Source: Eriocheir sinensis (lineage: Eukaryota > Arthropoda > Malacostraca > Decapoda > Varunidae). From it: DNA of 64,000 bases. The notes below the pieces were generated by a model. The model did not search any database, was not told the origin of the DNA, and worked only from the letters and a program-made list of their open reading frames with translations. The stretch is taken from assembly GCF_024679095.1 (NCBI RefSeq), contig NW_026111754.1:496001-560000 (forward strand), in the 5' to 3' direction. A program made the position numbers and the translations under genes. This document shows positions 58,990 through 64,000 of this stretch, piece after piece (the stretch's first letter is position 1; each line of letters opens with the position of its first letter).

Positions 58990-60960
58990 ATTTTATGTGT
59001 ATTTTGTATATTTATTTTCATACAAAATTAAATTATTTATGTGTATTTTTGTATATTGTTTTATACAAAGTTAGGTTATTTTATGAGTATTTTGTATATC
59101 TATTTTCATACAATACACACTTTTATTGATATTTTGTTTATTTATTTTGACGAGAATTTAAATTATTTAATATGTTTTTTGTATATATATTTTTATACGT
59201 ATTTACATCATTTCATGTGTATTTTGTATATATATTTCTATAGAAATCTACGTTATATTATGTGTATTCGTATATAGATTTTTAAACAAATTTACACTTT
59301 TATGTGTATTTTGCATATTTTTTCAATACAAATTTACCTTTTATTGTATATACATTTTGTATATTAATTTTAATACAAATTTAATTATTCTATATGTATT
59401 TTTTTATATGTATTTTTTTAAAAATATGCTTTATTTTATGGGTATTTTGCATCTTTATTTTCATACAAATTTACGTTATTTTATTGATATTCTGCTCATT
59501 CATTTTGATACGATTTGACATTATTTTATGTGTATTTTGTATATATTTTTAATACAAATTTACGTTATTTTTTGTGTATTTGTTTATATATTTTGACACA
59601 AATTTCACAATATTTTATGGGTATTTTGTGTATATATTTCAAAAGAAATTTACCTAGTTTTATGTGTATTTTGAATATCTATTTTCATACAAACTCAAAT
59701 TATTTCTATGTATTTTTGTATATATTTCAATACAAATTTTAGTTATGTTATGTTTATTTTGTAAATCTATTTTCATTCAAATATATATTATTTTATTGCT
59801 ATTTTGTTGATTTATATTGATACGAATTTACATTATTTTATATGTAATTTATATATTTTTATACGCATTTACATTATTTAATATTTATTTTCAATATATA
59901 ATTTTATGCAAATTCATGGTATTTTATGTGTATTTGTATATATATTTTCATAAATTTACATTATTTTATGTGTATTTTGTACATATATTTCATTACAAAT
60001 TTACCTTTTATTTTATGTTTATTTTGTATGTGTATTTTGTACATTTATATTTATACAAATACATTCTTTTATTGATATTTTGTTTATTTATTTTGTTTCG
60101 AATATATATTATTTTATGTATTTTGTTTACATTTTTTATACGTATTTATTTAGTTTTATGTGTATTTTGTATATATATTTATTATAGAAATTCACGTTAT
60201 TTTATGTGTAGTCGTATATATATTTGAAACAATTTACATTGTTTTATATGTATTTTGCATATCTCTTCAATAGAAGTTTACTTTATTGTATGTGCATTTT
60301 GTATATTTATTTCAAAACAAATTTAAATATTTTATGTGTATTTTGGTATATATATTTTATAAGAAATGCGCTATTTGATGGGAGTTTTATATCTTTATTT
60401 TCATAGAAATATACATTATTTTATTAATATTCGGTGTATTTATTTTGATACGATTTTACATTATTCTATTTGTTTTGTATATATATTTTTTATACATATT
60501 TACATTATTTAATGTGTATCTTGCATATATATTTCATACAAATTTATTATCTATTATTTTCATACAAATACACATTCATTTCATGATATTTTGTTAAATA
60601 ATTTTGACAAGAATTAACATTACTTAATATGTATTTTATATATATATTTTTATACGTATTTACATAATTTCATGTGTACTTTGTATATATATTTCTATAG
60701 AAATCTACGTTATTTTATGTGTATTCGTATATATATTTTGAAACAAATTTTTCAATACAAATTTACCTTATTGTATGTGTGCATTCTGTATATTATTTTT
60801 AATACAAATTTAATTATTCTATGTGTATTTTTGTATATGTATTTTGGAAAAAATATGCTTTATCTTATGGGTATTTTGCATCTTTATATTCATACAAATT
60901 TAAATTATTTTATTGATATTCTGTGTACTTATTTTGATCCGATTTTACATTATTCTATGT
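58990..60960 (+). repeat. Satellite block 59, plus orientation
   Basis: Second tandem copy of block 51 and mirror of block 26. Single-base deletions and small gaps become frequent at 59,850-60,760. Confidence 0.9.
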
Positions 60961-62333
60961 ATAACAAAAATAAATACAGAATAAACAAAAGTAGATATGC
61001 AAAATACATATAAGCAATGTAAATTTGTTTCAAAATATATACGAATACACATGAATTAAGGTAGATTTCTATAAAAATATATATACAAAATACACATAAA
61101 AAAAGGTAAATACGTATAAAAAATGTATACAAAATACACATAAAATAGTGTAAATTATTATCAAAATAAATAAACAAAATAATAAAGAATGTGTATTTGT
61201 ATAAATATATATATAAAATACACATTAAATAATATAAACTTGTTTAAAACTATACAAAATATATATGAAATGATGTAAATACGTATAAAATATATATACA
61301 AAATACACATTAAATAATGTAAATTATGTCAAAAAAATAAACAAAATATCACTAAAGAATGTATTTGTATGAAAATAGATATACAAAATACACATAAAAT
61401 AAATTCTAAATTTATATCAAACTATATACAAAAAATACACAAAATATTTTGAATTTGTATGAAAATAAATATACAAAATACACATAAAACTAGTTAAATT
61501 TGTATTGAAATACATACACAAAATACACATAAAATAATGTAAATTTGAATGAAAATACATAAACAAATACACTAAAAATAACGTAAATTTGTATAAAAAA
61601 AATATGTACAAAACACAAATAGAATAATGTAAAATCGTATCAATATAAATACACAGAATATTAATAAAATAATGTAAATTTGTATGAAAATAAAGAAGCA
61701 AAATACCCATAAGATAACGCATTTTTTTTATTTATAAAAATATATATTCCAAAATACACATCAAAAAATTAAATTTGTGTTAAAATAAATATACAAAAAA
61801 CACATACAATAAGGTAAATTTGTATTGAAATACATATGCAAAATACATATAAAACAATGTAAAATTGTTTCAAAATATATATACGAATACACATAAAATA
61901 ACGTAGATTTCTATAAAAATATATATACAAAATACACATCAATGTAGTAAATACGTATAAAAAAATGTAAAGAGTAAATTTCTATGAAAATATATATTTA
62001 AAATACATATAAAATTATGTAAATAAGTATAAAAATATATATATCAAATACACATAAAAAAATGAAAATTCGAATGAAAATAAATAAACAAAATTCCGAT
62101 AAAAGCACGTATATTTGTAGGAAAATAAATATACAAAATACTCATAAAATTACGAAAATATGAATAAAAATATATACAAAAAAACAAAAAAATAAATTTC
62201 AATTTGTATGAAAATAGATATACAAAATACACATATAATTAGTTAAATTTGTATTTAAATACATGTACAAATATATATAAAATAATGTAAATTTGTATGA
62301 AATGAAAACAAATTCACATAAAATAACGTACAT
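60961..62333 (-). repeat. Satellite block 60, minus orientation
   Basis: Second tandem copy of block 52 and mirror of block 25. Confidence 0.9.
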
Positions 62334-62445
62334 TTTTAAATATGATTTATTTTATGGGTATTTGCATCTTTTATTTTCATACAAATTTAAATAATTTTAT
62401 TGATATTCTGTACGTATTTTGATACGATTTTACATTATTCTATGT
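62334..62445 (+). repeat. Satellite block 61, plus island
   Basis: Mirror of block 24 and second copy of block 53. Confidence 0.87.
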
Positions 62446-62685
62446 ATAACAAAAATAAATATAAAATACACAAAAATAGATATGCAAAATACATATAAAC
62501 AATGTAAATTTGTTTCAAAATATATACGAATACACATGAAATAAGGTAGATTTTCATAAATATATATATACAAAATACACATAAAATTAAGTAGATACGT
62601 ATAAAAAATGTATACAAAATACACATAAAATAATGTAAATTAGTATCAAAATAAATAAACAAAATTATAAAAGAATGTGTATTTG

Positions 62686-62781
<96 letters not shown>

Positions 62782-63710
62782 TATATATATATACAAAATA
62801 CACATTAAATTATATAAATTTGTTTAAAACTAAAAAAAATACACATGAAATGATGTAAATACGTATAAAAATATATATACAAAATACACATTAAATAATG
62901 AATACTCGCGTCAAAATAAATAAACAAAATATCAATAAAAGAATGTATTTCTATGAAAACAGATATACAAAATACACATAAAATAACCTAAATTTGTATC
63001 AAACTATATACAAAAAAACACAAAAATATTTTAAATTTGTATGGAAATAAATATACAAAATACACATAAAATTAGGTAAATTTGTATTTAAAAACATACG
63101 CAAAATACACATAAAATAATGTAAATTTGAATGAAAATACATAAACAAATACAATTAAAATAACGTAAATTTGCATAAAAAAATATGTACAAAATACAAA
63201 TAGAATAATGTAAAATCGTATCAAAATAAATACACAGAATATTAATAAAATAATGTATATTTGTATGAAAATAAAAAGCAAAATAATAATAAATAACGCA
63301 TTTATTTTATTTTATCAAAATAAATAAACAAAATAATAAAAGAATGTGTATTTGTATAAATAAAAATATAAAAAAATACATATAAAATAACGTAAATTTA
63401 TATAAAACTATATACAAAAAATACACAGAAGTAATTAAATTTGTATGAAAATATATACAAAATACACACAAAATCAGCTAATTTTGAATTGAAATATATA
63501 CAAAATACATGAAATAAAGTAAATTTATCAAAATATTTATACAAATACACATATAATAACGTAAATTTGTATGAAAATATATAAAAAAAATACACATAAA
63601 ATAATGTAAATACGTATCAAATAATATGTACAATATACACATATAATCATGTAATTGTATCAAAATAAATAAACAAAATACCAATAAAATAATATAAATT
63701 TATGAGTAAA
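62446..63710 (-). repeat. Satellite block 62, minus orientation, with TA tract
   Basis: Mirror of block 23. Shares its private variants (TACGTATCTACTT and TTATGAAAATCTACC when read on the minus strand). Confidence 0.9.
62690..62793. repeat. (TA)n microsatellite, about 104 bp, imperfect
   Basis: AT dinucleotides with a CTAT interruption near 62,717 and an AAAT near 62,777. Mirrors 29,039-29,131; the interruptions differ, so the two tracts have changed independently. Confidence 0.94.
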
Positions 63711-63790
63711 CGTGTATAAGGTATATTTTTCAATACAAATTTATCTTATTATAAAAGCATTTTATATTAATTTTAATACAAATTTAATTA
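63711..63790 (+). repeat. Satellite block 63, plus island
   Basis: Follows GAGTAAACGTGTATAAGG and ends at AATTATACATATAAAC. Mirror of block 22. Confidence 0.85.
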
Positions 63791-64000
63791 TACATATAAA
63801 CAATGTAAATTTGTTTCAAAATATATATACGAATACACATGAAATAAGTTAGATTTCTATAAAAAATACATATACAAAATACACATAAAATTAAATAAAT
63901 ACGTATAAAAAATGTATACAAAATACACATAAAATAATGTAAATTAGTATCAAAATAAATAAACAAAATACCAATAAAAGAATGTGTATTTGTATAAATA
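63791..64000 (-). repeat. Satellite block 64, minus orientation, cut by window end
   Basis: Reverse complement of 27,830-28,040, still matching at the last base. Confidence 0.88.

Larger units (their letters stand above)
51574..62445 (+). repeat. Tandem duplication in the right palindrome arm, unit about 6.6 kb
   Basis: Junction pairs 51,573/58,231, 52,120/58,776, 52,332/58,989, 54,344/60,960, 55,733/62,333 and 55,850/62,445 have offsets of 6,658 down to 6,595. It is the mirror image of the left-arm duplication. Confidence 0.87.
47340..64000 (-). repeat. Right arm of the giant palindrome, running out of the window
   Basis: Mirror of 27,830-44,230. 62,435-62,662 and 29,163-29,390 are identical at the translated level over 75 codons on opposite strands. 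So are 56,925-57,179 and 34,709-34,963 over 84 codons. The (TA)n tract at 62,690-62,793 mirrors 29,039-29,131. The arm is still matching at base 64,000, so the true palindrome is longer than seen here. Confidence 0.88.

Overview
This 64 kb window is one continuous, very AT-rich satellite DNA array with no gene I can support. Hand counts on sample lines give roughly 85% A+T. The basic unit is a 45-bp monomer. Read on its T-rich strand it begins TTTAC, carries a near-invariant core ATGTGTATTTTG, continues with a TATATATA-like stretch and ends in ATACAAA or ATACGAA. Some monomer subtypes are 44 bp. Subtypes follow one another in a fixed order, forming a higher-order repeat of about 19 monomers (about 850 bp), clearest at 13,528-14,382. 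The absence of coding density, the satellite hierarchy and the (TA)n microsatellites point to heterochromatin of a eukaryotic nuclear genome. I cannot name the organism. A centromeric, pericentromeric, subtelomeric or sex-chromosome location is not decided by the sequence.

The array is not uniformly head-to-tail. It consists of 64 blocks that alternate in orientation (63 polarity switches), with T-rich and A-rich stretches swapping strand from 53 bp to 4.6 kb apart. The switches fall into a small set of junction sequences that recur many times, in both orientations. This indicates that composite units already carrying inversion junctions were duplicated and inverted as wholes.

Layout: 1-7.7 kb is mostly minus blocks with a (TA)n tract at 5.1 kb. 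7.7-13.1 kb is a segment copied directly at 44.4-50.5 kb. 11.6-18.5 kb is a palindrome whose axis lies in a spacer holding a 253-bp (TA)n tract. 16.7-25.2 kb is mainly plus orientation, with direct duplications offset by 0.71, 1.04, 2.79 and 3.83 kb. 23.2-26.3 kb is another palindrome. From about 27.8 kb to the window end runs the main finding, a giant palindrome. Twenty successive blocks of the left arm (28,041-44,230) are matched in order, opposite polarity and nearly the same length by the right arm (47,340-63,790). The coordinates of matched junctions sum to about 91.6-92.1 kb throughout, so the axis is near 45.9 kb and the spacer is about 3.1 kb. Each arm contains a 6.6-6.8 kb tandem duplication, and mirrored (TA)n tracts lie at 29.0 and 62.7 kb. 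The right arm runs out of the window.

Open reading frames are abundant only because the T-rich strand of a 45-bp (3 x 15) monomer lacks stops in all three frames. Their products are 15-residue hydrophobic periodicities and I do not call them genes. The stretch at 38.6-46.4 kb shows many small indels and stray GC-rich bases compared with its sister copies. It may be poorly polished assembly, so the palindrome itself should be confirmed with raw long reads. All block boundaries were read by eye and are good to about 10 bp.
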